Shown here piece after piece: positions 16,655 through 24,510 of a DNA stretch of 61,607 bases. Below the pieces are notes generated by a model. That model had not been told where the DNA came from. It saw only the letters and a list, made by a program, of their open reading frames with translations, and searched no databases. Source of the DNA: SAR86 cluster bacterium (GTDB lineage: Bacteria > Pseudomonadota > Gammaproteobacteria > Magnimaribacterales > AG-339-G14); assembly GCA_028140145.1 (NCBI GenBank), contig JAOIOC010000001.1, forward strand, positions 1 through 61,607, read 5' to 3'. A program made the translations under genes and the position numbers. Each line of letters begins with the position of its first letter. The stretch's first letter is position 1.

Positions 16655-19241
16655 TGTTATTTCCTAAAGCAGCAATGGCTGCAGCGCTGGTTGCAAAATT
16701 TGAAATAATAGGAAATAAAACTTGAGAAAATACTAGCCAGTCAAATGGATTAGGATCTCTAGGTATTATTAATGTAGTTCCGGGTGAAAGATCAGGAGAG
16801 TTGGGCCAAGTTCTTACCCTGGATGCCATTCCATTGGGGTATACAACTAAAGTTCTATTTTTATCTGCTTCTTCAGAATATCCTCCAGCTTGATTAATGT
16901 AATCCCTCACATTATTAGAAGGATTAAAAGTAAAACTAGTCGGTGATAAGACCTGTCCTGATACAGTTATTGTAGAAGGTCTATCAGGGACAAAAATTCT
17001 ATCGCCAGGTTCTAATAGAAGATCTTTTTCAGGTGACCTCTCCAGCAAGTCCAAATCAAATTCAGTTACGACTCTTCCTATAGGTTCAATGTTCTCAAGA
17101 TCTGTTATGAGGTTGGATATGGAAGTAAGAGCTAGAGTTGGGTCTCCTCCAACTGATGATATTCTTCCGCTTGAAATAGCTGTAGCAATTGATTGTTCCA
17201 GTTGATCAGCAGACCTCATAAATGCGATCTTTTCTTTTTCGGCAACTGATTTTCTTGCAAGAACTCCACCATAAGGAAATGCATTTGGTTTATATCCTCC
17301 CGCTCTTTTGATAATCTCAGATATTCTCTCACCCTGCTTAGCACCATAAATGCCAGGATTTTGGAAGGCTCCCTCAAGAGATACAGAGAAAATCTCTTGT
17401 TTAACTTTTGAGGCTAAGTTCGCATAAAAACTAGAATTTACTCCTAATTCAAATAAATTTTTGTTTTCGAATACATCTAGCTTTAAAGAGATTCCATCAT
17501 CTGTATAGATATCAATCATTCCAGAAAACTTCTCAGAAGGACCGCCTGCATAAGATAGTAAATCTAGTGTTGATGAAATATTAAAAGAAGGATAAATTCC
17601 TGGATTTCTTACCTCTCCAGAAATTACAGAAGCATTTTCTAAAGCAAAGATAATCAAGTATGGTTTCTTTTCAAAAATAAATGGGCATTCTTCTATAAAT
17701 TCTAATTGATCTATAGCTTCCACATCTGGGTTTGGTAAATATTTTGATTTTACAAATCTTATTGACGAACTTGATGTTTGTCTCGCTAACATTTGAAGCG
17801 ATTTGCATTGGTATCTATCTAAGTTTTTTGATTTAAAGTAATTAGCAAGACTCTCAGAATCATTATTACTCAGAATATTCAAAGCATCTGCAACAAGTAT
17901 TGAATTTAAAAACTTAACATCCTCTTGAGACAAGACGTAAATTACATCATTGGACTTTAAACTTGTTTCGCTCCCATCATCATTATATAAATTTGCTTTG
18001 AGAAGGCTCTTTGAGCCAAAGTTGTTTTCCCTTTCGATAATTGCAAAAGGTGCGTATGTAGATTCAAAAAAATCTTCTGGCTTAATTATTTCTTCCAGCA
18101 AAAGACCTTCTTCAAAAGCAACTGATCCTGAAGATGAAATTGCACCAACTATTTTGATAATATTTCTAGGCGTATTAGATAAGTTATGAACATATATTTC
18201 GTCACCATCCTTAAGAATGACGTTATTTATTTCATTCAAAGAAAGATTTTTGTATATTCTTTCACCATTATCAGCATATGAACTCAAGGTTATCTTATTT
18301 TTGTTTGCTTTGTTTGTTAGGCCTGATGAAAAGAATAATAAATCCTCGAATGTCTCATCTTCATTTAATTCAAATCTAGCGGGATTCTTTACTTCTCCAG
18401 ATATTGTGACAGTCTTTCCTGTTGGGTTTATTAACAGTGCATCATTAGATTGAAGCCTAATATCATTCTTAATATTTCCTCTAGTGAGAAGCTCATAAAA
18501 ATCTAAATTCGCAATTGTGTTTCCATCTCTTTTGACCGATATCTTTCTTAAAGAACCGTTTTCTGTTGGTCCACCTGAAAAGAATAAAACGTTTGAAACA
18601 TTAGACAAAGAGCTTACTGTATATGCTCCTGGACTAAAGGCATTACCCAATACAAAAATTTGTATAGATCTTATTTTTGCCAGAGAAATTTCTGCACTCA
18701 CTCCAATTAAAGATGCATTAATGACGGACTTTATTTTATCAATGGCCTCCCGAAAAACTAATCCAGAAATCTCGATAGAGCCAACTTGAGGAATTACAAT
18801 GTTACCTTCTCTGTTAACTGGAACAATTCTATTCGAATCAACTGAACCAAAAAGCTGTACTTTAAGTTCATCGCCGGGACCTAAAACATAATCAAGAGGG
18901 GCAGGAGCTAAGTCAATAGGTGCAAAAGTTGATGGAGAGTCCTTGAATAAATTAAGACCGAAGATTTCTAAGCTTGTTGTATTAAAAATACTATTTTCAG
19001 ATGATGAAATTTCATTTGTTTCTTTGGGTACAGAGCTATCAAAAGAAGCTATGTCGAAATCTTCCATTATGATCTCATCATTTATTGGTTTACCGGTTTG
19101 TATTCCTAACTTTTCGCTAATTGATGAGGCCTGACTTTCCGGAAGAAGATCTAAGTAATCTAGATCAGAATCAGATTGCGAAATGATAAAGCTTGAAAAA
19201 AAAATATAAATAAAAAAAGAAATTTTAATTGAGGATGACAT
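16650..19241 (-). CDS. Wza-like polysaccharide export protein with several SLBB domains
   Basis: A secreted protein of about 863 residues in the outer-membrane polysaccharide export family. After a signal peptide (SSSIKISFFIYIFFSSFIIS) and an acidic linker comes the Poly_export domain (PLDYVLGPGDELKVQLFGSVDSN), then about five SLBB domains, recognisable as VLGNAFSPGAYTV, ISGEVKNPARFEL, ISGEVRNPGIYPS, LEGAFQNPGIYG and VSGQVLSPTSFTF, each ending in a GG(P/Y/L) turn. Classical Wza has about 380 residues, so this is a long form. The ATG at 19241 is 2 bases past nadK; a longer start would overlap nadK. No lipobox is seen. No polymerase, flippase or tyrosine kinase is adjacent. Confidence 0.85.
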   Translation of the reverse strand: MSSSIKISFFIYIFFSSFIISQSDSDLDYLDLLPESQASSISEKLGIQTGKPINDEIIMEDFDIASFDSSVPKETNEISSSENSIFNTTSLEIFGLNLFKDSPSTFAPIDLAPAPLDYVLGPGDELKVQLFGSVDSNRIVPVNREGNIVIPQVGSIEISGLVFREAIDKIKSVINASLIGVSAEISLAKIRSIQIFVLGNAFSPGAYTVSSLSNVSNVLFFSGGPTENGSLRKISVKRDGNTIANLDFYELLTRGNIKNDIRLQSNDALLINPTGKTVTISGEVKNPARFELNEDETFEDLLFFSSGLTNKANKNKITLSSYADNGERIYKNLSLNEINNVILKDGDEIYVHNLSNTPRNIIKIVGAISSSGSVAFEEGLLLEEIIKPEDFFESTYAPFAIIERENNFGSKSLLKANLYNDDGSETSLKSNDVIYVLSQEDVKFLNSILVADALNILSNNDSESLANYFKSKNLDRYQCKSLQMLARQTSSSSIRFVKSKYLPNPDVEAIDQLEFIEECPFIFEKKPYLIIFALENASVISGEVRNPGIYPSFNISSTLDLLSYAGGPSEKFSGMIDIYTDDGISLKLDVFENKNLFELGVNSSFYANLASKVKQEIFSVSLEGAFQNPGIYGAKQGERISEIIKRAGGYKPNAFPYGGVLARKSVAEKEKIAFMRSADQLEQSIATAISSGRISSVGGDPTLALTSISNLITDLENIEPIGRVVTEFDLDLLERSPEKDLLLEPGDRIFVPDRPSTITVSGQVLSPTSFTFNPSNNVRDYINQAGGYSEEADKNRTLVVYPNGMASRVRTWPNSPDLSPGTTLIIPRDPNPFDWLVFSQVLFPIISNFATSAAAIAALGNNN
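16652..16665 (-). promoter_or_regulatory. ribosome-binding site and ATT start of yjbH
   Basis: On the minus strand AGGA (16665-16662) is followed after 7 bases by ATT (16654-16652), whose last T is the first base of the TAA stop of the Wza-like gene. The spacing is that of a normal ribosome-binding site, and the one-base stop/start overlap is typical of coupled genes. ATT is a rare but real bacterial start codon (infC is the known example). Confidence 0.6.
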
Positions 19242-19243
19242 TA

Positions 19244-20095
19244 TCAATCTTGCTTTAAATGTTCTATGGATACAGCCCAACCCAGCTTGGTCCTGCATGC
19301 TTCGAAGTAATTATAATCTTTAGGATGATAAAGTTTAAAAGTTTTTTTTGTATTAGATACTTTTAAACCCTTATTTGTGTATTTTAAGTTCTTTTTTCCA
19401 TCTACAAAAATTTGAATAGAGTTTAAATTTTTATTTTTAATTTTGACACTAACCTCTTCTTTGTTAGATAAAAGTAAGCTATGCGAAGAAGAGCTATGGG
19501 AAAACATTGGTAATAAAGAAATGGCATCTAACTTTGGTGAAATTATTGGACCTCCGCCTGAATAAGAGTATGCGGTTGAACCAGTACTTGATGAAATAAT
19601 TAAACCATCTGCTTTTAAATTATAGATTACTTGATCTTTTAAGCTTATCTCAAGATCAAGCATTTTTGTAACAGATCCAGAGTGAATTACGACCTCATTA
19701 AGGAATATTTCCTTTTTTTTGATGCTTGAATAAGCCTCAAAAACTGGCCTGTTCTCTTTCAAGTAAGACCCTTGCAAAATATCTTTTAGTTTATCAATTT
19801 TACTAAGTGATAAGTCAGTTAGGAATCCTACAGTCCCTGAATTAATTCCTAAAAAGGGTACATTTAAAGAATGAAGATTTCTAATGGAACCGATCATTGT
19901 TCCATCTCCACCAAGCACAAGGATAAGCTCTGCTTTTGAAGCTTTTTTAATTATTTCAGAATTTAGTTTCTTTACGTTTGTTGAAAGGATGACCTCAGAA
20001 TCAGAGGCTTCTACTATTTCATTAACTCTAAGAAGGGCTTTATCAGTTTTTCTGGTTGCAGAGAAAATAACCGCTATTTTATTAATCTTTTTCAT
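19244..20095 (-). CDS. nadK: NAD kinase
   Basis: Phosphorylates NAD to NADP. At 283 residues it has the hallmark LVLGGDGTMIGSIR near residue 58, GINSGTVGFLTDL, NEVVIHSG and the triad-containing SSSTGSTAYSYSGGGPIISP near residue 170, all standard for NadK. Its first 14 bases overlap the end of yhhQ and its stop is 2 bases before the Wza-like gene, so it is part of a yhhQ-nadK-wza-like-yjbH-yjbF transcript. Co-transcription with envelope genes is unusual but has no obvious functional logic. Confidence 0.96.
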   Translation of the reverse strand: MKKINKIAVIFSATRKTDKALLRVNEIVEASDSEVILSTNVKKLNSEIIKKASKAELILVLGGDGTMIGSIRNLHSLNVPFLGINSGTVGFLTDLSLSKIDKLKDILQGSYLKENRPVFEAYSSIKKKEIFLNEVVIHSGSVTKMLDLEISLKDQVIYNLKADGLIISSSTGSTAYSYSGGGPIISPKLDAISLLPMFSHSSSSHSLLLSNKEEVSVKIKNKNLNSIQIFVDGKKNLKYTNKGLKVSNTKKTFKLYHPKDYNYFEACRTKLGWAVSIEHLKQD

Positions 20096-20816
20096 ATGTA
20101 GGTGTCCAACTTCTTACAACATATATAAACAAAGTATCTATTATCGCAATAATGACCTTAAAAATATATTTAGTTAATGCAATTGAAAGAGCAACAAAAA
20201 AGCTTAATTCTCCAGCTATTACCCAAACAAAAGTATAAATAAAGGTATCTAATGCCTGAGAAGAGAGAGTTGAAAGATTATTCCTTAGCCAGAGATATTT
20301 TCCTTTTGTAATATCTTTAATTTTATTAAAAAGCCATACATCAAAAGTTTGACTTATTAAATAAGCAGTAATTGATCCAATTACAAATATTGGTGAATAA
20401 AATGCGAGAGTTTCTATTGCGCTATGAACAGATTGAGATGATGCAGCTATTTGAGAGGGAAGATAATAAGTGCTGAGAACCAATGTAAACATGATGACTA
20501 TATTAGAGATAGCTCCTAAAATTACCGCAAAATTTGCTTCTCTTCTTCCATACTTTTCACTTATTAAATCAGTTGCAAAGTATATTCCTGAGTACATTAT
20601 GGCTCCCATGCTGACTGTAAAAGTTTGTCCAAAAAAATTTAGGTCGCTTACTTTTCCTCCCTGAAGATTCGCCAACATTATTCCTAATGTAACAGCAATG
20701 TATAAGCCCCTGAGTCCGAACAATTTAAATAAAATAACAGTAATAGTTAAATCATAGAAAACTGTAAAAACCCATAAAAATTCTGGGTTTTCTGATAGAA
20801 ATGAAAAAAAATTCAT
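20082..20816 (-). CDS. yhhQ: queuosine-precursor transporter (YhhQ/VUT family)
   Basis: A 244-residue membrane protein of the DUF165 (VUT) family with about six hydrophobic helices. Family signatures are visible: LGIMLANLQGGKVSDLNFFGQTFTVSMGAIMYSGIYFATDLISEKYGRREAN, and VIGSITAYLISQTFDVWLFNKIK. E. coli YhhQ imports the queuosine precursors preQ0/preQ1. It starts an apparent minus-strand operon and overlaps nadK by 14 bases. Specific substrate here is inferred from the family. Confidence 0.88.
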   Translation of the reverse strand: MNFFSFLSENPEFLWVFTVFYDLTITVILFKLFGLRGLYIAVTLGIMLANLQGGKVSDLNFFGQTFTVSMGAIMYSGIYFATDLISEKYGRREANFAVILGAISNIVIMFTLVLSTYYLPSQIAASSQSVHSAIETLAFYSPIFVIGSITAYLISQTFDVWLFNKIKDITKGKYLWLRNNLSTLSSQALDTFIYTFVWVIAGELSFFVALSIALTKYIFKVIIAIIDTLFIYVVRSWTPTYEKD

Positions 20817-20885
20817 AAACTTATTATTGTTAGCTTGCGTAGCATAGATTATTCTTAGTATTTGTACATAAAAAACGAGGTACTT

Positions 20886-22106
20886 ATGTCAGATTTGAAC
20901 GCTTTTAGAAATGAAACAAGGGATTGGTTAGAAGCAAATTGTCCAGAATCAATGAGAACTCCAATGTCTCAAGGAGACGTTGTTTGGGGTGGAAGAAAAG
21001 TTGAATTTAAGGATCCTGACCAAAAAGTTTGGATGGATAGAATGGGCGAAAAAGGATGGACTTGCCCTACTTGGCCTAAAGAATATGGCGGCGGCGGACT
21101 CAATTTTGAAGAAAATAAAGTTCTTCAAGAAGAATTAATGAGAATTAAAGCTAGACCTGCTCTCAATAGCTTTGGTATTTGGATGTTAGGCCCAGCACTT
21201 CTTGAATATGGAACAGAAGAACAAAAAATGGAACATATTCCGAAAATAGTGAGAGGAGAGATAAGATGGTGCCAGGGGTATAGCGAGCCAGGCAGTGGTT
21301 CTGATTTAGCTAGTCTAAAAACAAAGGCTGAAGATCAAGGAGAAGAATACTTGATTAATGGTCAAAAAGTCTGGACCTCATATGCAGATGAGTGCGATAT
21401 GATTTTTACCCTCGTCAGAACAGGTCCTTTAGAGCCTAAACATGAAGGAATAAGTTTTCTTCTAATTGATATGGATCAGGAAGGCGTAACCACAAAACCA
21501 ATTAAACTTATATCTGGAAAATCTCCTTTTTGCGAAACTTTCTTTGATAATGCTACAGCTCCAAAAGAAAACCTTGTTGGAGGTTTAAACAAGGGATGGT
21601 CTGTGGCTAAAAGACTGCTTCAATTTGAAAGAAATATGATTGCTGGCATGGGTTTTGGTTCAGCAGCATCGGGGTCTTCGAAGAAATCAGATACAAAACC
21701 AACTTCCGGCTTAGCAACAATGGCTAAAAGATATGTTGGTGAAAAGGAAGATAAACTTAATGATTCTGGCTTAAGAAATAAAATCATTGATCACGATATG
21801 AATTCTCAAGCATTTGCGCTGACTCTGAGAAGAGCTGCAGAAGAATCAAAAAAATCTAACCAAGGTCCCAGTGCTGCCTCTTCTATCTTCAAATATTATG
21901 GTACAGAGCACAATAAGCTTAGATATGAAATTATGCTCGAAGCTATGGGAACTAAGGCTTTAGGTTGGGATGGTGCTGAATTTGGTCCTGAAGAGCTTGC
22001 AATCACTAGAGAATGGCTAAGAACTAAGGCTAACTCTATAGAAGGTGGAACCTCAGAAGTACAATTAAATGTTATTTCTAAGAGAGTTCTAGAACTTCCA
22101 CAATAA
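20886..22106 (+). CDS. acyl-CoA dehydrogenase
   Basis: A 406-residue FAD-dependent acyl-CoA dehydrogenase. Visible: WPKEYGGGGLNFEE, the FAD/substrate loop CQGYSEPGSGSDLASLKTKAED, GQKVWTSYADECDM, QFERNMIAG and a C-terminal EGGTSEVQLNVISKRVLELP. A 45-residue region (GSAASGSSKKSDTKPTSG and beyond) interrupts the C-terminal helical domain, as in some long proteobacterial ACADs. The ATG at 20886 is chosen because GAGG lies 5 bases before it; an upstream ATG at 20862 has none. It begins a plus-strand run with a second ACAD 20 bases on. Substrate chain length cannot be read from the sequence. Confidence 0.9.
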   Translation: MSDLNAFRNETRDWLEANCPESMRTPMSQGDVVWGGRKVEFKDPDQKVWMDRMGEKGWTCPTWPKEYGGGGLNFEENKVLQEELMRIKARPALNSFGIWMLGPALLEYGTEEQKMEHIPKIVRGEIRWCQGYSEPGSGSDLASLKTKAEDQGEEYLINGQKVWTSYADECDMIFTLVRTGPLEPKHEGISFLLIDMDQEGVTTKPIKLISGKSPFCETFFDNATAPKENLVGGLNKGWSVAKRLLQFERNMIAGMGFGSAASGSSKKSDTKPTSGLATMAKRYVGEKEDKLNDSGLRNKIIDHDMNSQAFALTLRRAAEESKKSNQGPSAASSIFKYYGTEHNKLRYEIMLEAMGTKALGWDGAEFGPEELAITREWLRTKANSIEGGTSEVQLNVISKRVLELPQ

Positions 22107-22126
22107 GACACTGTTAAGGGGGAAAA

Positions 22127-23248
22127 ATGTCACTTGTATTAAATGAGGAACAATCTTATTTGAAGGATACTGCAAGAGATTTTGCAAAAAACAAAACTCC
22201 GGTTAGTCACTTCAGAAGTGTTAGAGACTCAGAAAATCCTGAGTGCTTTGATCGTGAAATTTGGAAGGAAATGGCCAGCCTAGGTTGGTCGGGAATCTTA
22301 ATTCCAGAAGAATATGGCGGTTCAGATTTTGGAGTTGCAGGGATAGGTGTTATTTTTGAAGAGCTCGGTAGAACTCTAACTCCCTCTCCAATGTTTTCTA
22401 CTGCTGTTGTTTGTGCAAGCTTGATCAAAGAAGCTGGCAATGAAGATCAAAAAAAAGATTATCTAACTAAAATAGCATCTGGAGATATAACGCTTGCTTT
22501 TGCCTTAGAAGAGTCAAGTAGACATTCTCCTGCTAATCTTGAAACAACTGCAAAAAAGGATGGAGATTCATACCTTATAAATGGACAAAAGACATTTGTT
22601 CTTGATGGCGGTTTTGCTGACTTTTTAATAATTGCTGCTGCTACTGGCAAAGGTACTTCTCTTTTTATTGCCAATAAAGATGCCAGAGGAATTGATATTA
22701 AAGTAACTCCCATGGTGGACTCTAGAAATGCTGCCAATATCACTTTCAAAGATTTGAAACTCTCTACATCTGATCTGATTGGCGATGAAAATGGCTCAGA
22801 TCAAATTATCGAAGAAGTGTTAGACATCTCAAGATCGGTGATTTCTGCTGAGATGTTTGGAGGAATCCAAGAAGCTTTTGACGTAACTTTGAATTACTTG
22901 AAAGAAAGAGATCAATTCGGGGCAAAGATAGGCTCCTTTCAAGCTTTACAGCACAGAGCAGCGATCATGTTCAGTGAAATTGAGCTATGTAAATCATGCG
23001 TATTGGAATCCTTAACGTCTTTTGATGAAAGTTCAAACGATATTCCTAGATTAGCTAGTTTAGCTAAAGCTAAAATTGGAGAAGTATTTCATTTAGTATC
23101 TAATGAAGCCGTTCAAATGCATGGTGGTATAGGTGTTACGGATGAATATGATATCGGTTTTTATCTCAAAAGAGCTAGAGTGGCTGAGCAGATATTTGGT
23201 AACGTTCAATTTCATAAAGATAGATACGCTGAATTGACAGGTTATTGA
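22127..23248 (+). CDS. acyl-CoA dehydrogenase (second of a pair)
   Basis: A 373-residue ACAD. It has IPEEYGGSDFGVAGIGVIFEELGRTL at the N-terminus, TLAFALEESSRHSP in the flavin region, SYLINGQKTFVLDGGFADFLI, RDQFGAKIGSFQALQHRAA, and the C-terminal VQMHGGIGVTDEYDIGFYLKRA. The usual flavin-loop sequence is less conserved than in its neighbour, as in many actinobacterial-type paired ACADs that act as heteromers. A GGGGG ribosome-binding site lies 4 bases before the ATG. Its TGA overlaps the mazG ATG by one base. Pairing of two unlike ACADs suggests a heteromeric enzyme for an unusual acyl-CoA; this is inference. Confidence 0.9.
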   Translation: MSLVLNEEQSYLKDTARDFAKNKTPVSHFRSVRDSENPECFDREIWKEMASLGWSGILIPEEYGGSDFGVAGIGVIFEELGRTLTPSPMFSTAVVCASLIKEAGNEDQKKDYLTKIASGDITLAFALEESSRHSPANLETTAKKDGDSYLINGQKTFVLDGGFADFLIIAAATGKGTSLFIANKDARGIDIKVTPMVDSRNAANITFKDLKLSTSDLIGDENGSDQIIEEVLDISRSVISAEMFGGIQEAFDVTLNYLKERDQFGAKIGSFQALQHRAAIMFSEIELCKSCVLESLTSFDESSNDIPRLASLAKAKIGEVFHLVSNEAVQMHGGIGVTDEYDIGFYLKRARVAEQIFGNVQFHKDRYAELTGY

Positions 23249-23634
23249 TGGCAAACATAGAAGATGTAAGTCATCTATTGAAAGTCATGAAACAACTTAG
23301 AGATCCTGTTGAGGGATGCGCTTGGGATCTTGAACAAGATCATTCATCTCTTATTCCATACCTTGAAGAAGAATCACAGGAATTAATAAAAGCTATTGAG
23401 TCTAATGATTCAGATAATATTAAGGAAGAACTTGGGGATGTCCTTCTTCAAGTAATTTTTCACTCTCAAATAGCGAATGAGAATAAGGAATTTGACTTCT
23501 TTGATGTGGTTGAGGGTCTTAAACAAAAGTTAATCAGGAGGCATCCTTTTGTTTTTGATAAAAGTAAGAAACATACCAAAGAGGAACAGACGGCTATGTG
23601 GGAAAAAATTAAGAGGGCAGAAAAAGGAGGATAA
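23248..23634 (+). CDS. mazG: short MazG nucleotide pyrophosphohydrolase
   Basis: A 128-residue protein with one MazG domain: MKQLRDPVEGCAWDLEQDHSSLIPYLEEESQEL, EELGDVLLQVIFHSQIA (the EExxE/ExxD metal-binding helices) and KLIRRHPFVFDKSK. MazG hydrolyses NTPs to NMP and pyrophosphate. E. coli MazG has two such domains in about 263 residues; this gene ends soon after the first, with an intact stop and a ribosome-binding site for the next gene in its last codons, so it is a genuinely short form rather than a frameshift. It starts in a TGATG overlap with the upstream ACAD. Confidence 0.9.
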   Translation: MANIEDVSHLLKVMKQLRDPVEGCAWDLEQDHSSLIPYLEEESQELIKAIESNDSDNIKEELGDVLLQVIFHSQIANENKEFDFFDVVEGLKQKLIRRHPFVFDKSKKHTKEEQTAMWEKIKRAEKGG

Positions 23635-23638
23635 GATT
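23624..23638 (+). promoter_or_regulatory. Shine-Dalgarno followed by an ATT start codon
   Basis: AAGGAGG at 23624-23630, within the last codons of mazG, is followed after 5 bases by ATT (23636-23638), in frame with the acyltransferase. This is the strongest ribosome-binding site in the region and no ATG, GTG or TTG is placed to use it. Confidence 0.65.
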
Positions 23639-24508
23639 TCACATATTAAAGCCGCATTTTGTTTTCTTCTTTTATGCATCAACACAGCTACTCTCTCGAT
23701 TTTCTTAATCTTTGCTGGCATCATTAAAATTGTTCTCCCAATTCAGTCTTTAAAACTTCTTCTAACTCGCTTCATAATCAAAGTTGGTGAATTATGGATT
23801 GACATAAATAACCTTTGGATTCAGTTTATTCTAAAGCCTAAATGGACCGTTGAAGGCTTTGAGGAAATGGATAAAAAATCCTGGTATCTATCGTTATCTA
23901 ATCATCAATCTTGGGCTGATATATTTATTGTCCAAATGATTACAAATAGAAAAGTTCCTATGCTTAAATTTTTTATGAAATTTGTCCTTATTTACGTTCC
24001 TGTTATCGGAATATGTTGGTGGGCATTGGATATGCCATTTCTTAAGAGATATACAAAAGATCAGCTAGAAAGAAATCCCTCTCTCAGAGGCAAAGACTTT
24101 GCATCCATGAAGAAATCTTTTAAAAAGTATAGTCTTTATCCAATCTCTGTTTTTAGTTTTACCGAAGGTACGAGATTCACAGAACAAAAGCATAAAGATC
24201 AGAATAGTCCCTTCAATAATCTACTTAAACCCAAAGAAGGAGGATTGGCTGCTGCAATATCAACAATGCCAAGACTTGATAAGATTATTGAATTCACAAT
24301 TATTTATGAATCAAAAAAAAGGAGCTTCTGGGATTTCTTGAGGGGAAATATGAACAATGCACGAATATTTGTGCAGTCGTTAGATATTCCTGATAAATTC
24401 AAAAATGATCAACTTCATGAAAATGATGGATTAAGAAAAGAATTTAAAGATTGGCTCAATGAAATATGGCACAAAAAAGATAAACTAATAAATGAAAATA
24501 AATTTTAA
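23636..24508 (+). CDS. YihG-like 1-acyl-glycerol-3-phosphate acyltransferase, apparent ATT start
   Basis: A membrane acyltransferase of about 290 residues resembling E. coli YihG. It has two N-terminal hydrophobic helices (FCFLLLCINTATLSIFLIFAGIIKIVLP), the catalytic NHQSWAD (His-x4-Asp), YVPVIGICWWALDMPFLKRYTK, and SFTEGTRFTEQKHKDQ (motif III, usually FPEGTR), then LLKPKEGGLAAA. It would acylate lysophosphatidate-type lipids at the inner membrane. The long open frame upstream from 23549 lies inside mazG and is not protein-like. The first internal ATG would remove the membrane helices. The ATT at 23636 has an ideal Shine-Dalgarno 5 bases upstream and gives the right N-terminus. Confidence 0.85.
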   Translation: MSHIKAAFCFLLLCINTATLSIFLIFAGIIKIVLPIQSLKLLLTRFIIKVGELWIDINNLWIQFILKPKWTVEGFEEMDKKSWYLSLSNHQSWADIFIVQMITNRKVPMLKFFMKFVLIYVPVIGICWWALDMPFLKRYTKDQLERNPSLRGKDFASMKKSFKKYSLYPISVFSFTEGTRFTEQKHKDQNSPFNNLLKPKEGGLAAAISTMPRLDKIIEFTIIYESKKRSFWDFLRGNMNNARIFVQSLDIPDKFKNDQLHENDGLRKEFKDWLNEIWHKKDKLINENKF

Positions 24509-24510
24509 AT

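Noticed and set aside
23549-23635. Upstream extension of the YihG-like acyltransferase into mazG
   Set aside because: The 29 added residues are a Lys/Arg-rich reading of mazG in another frame and lie before the strong ribosome-binding site.
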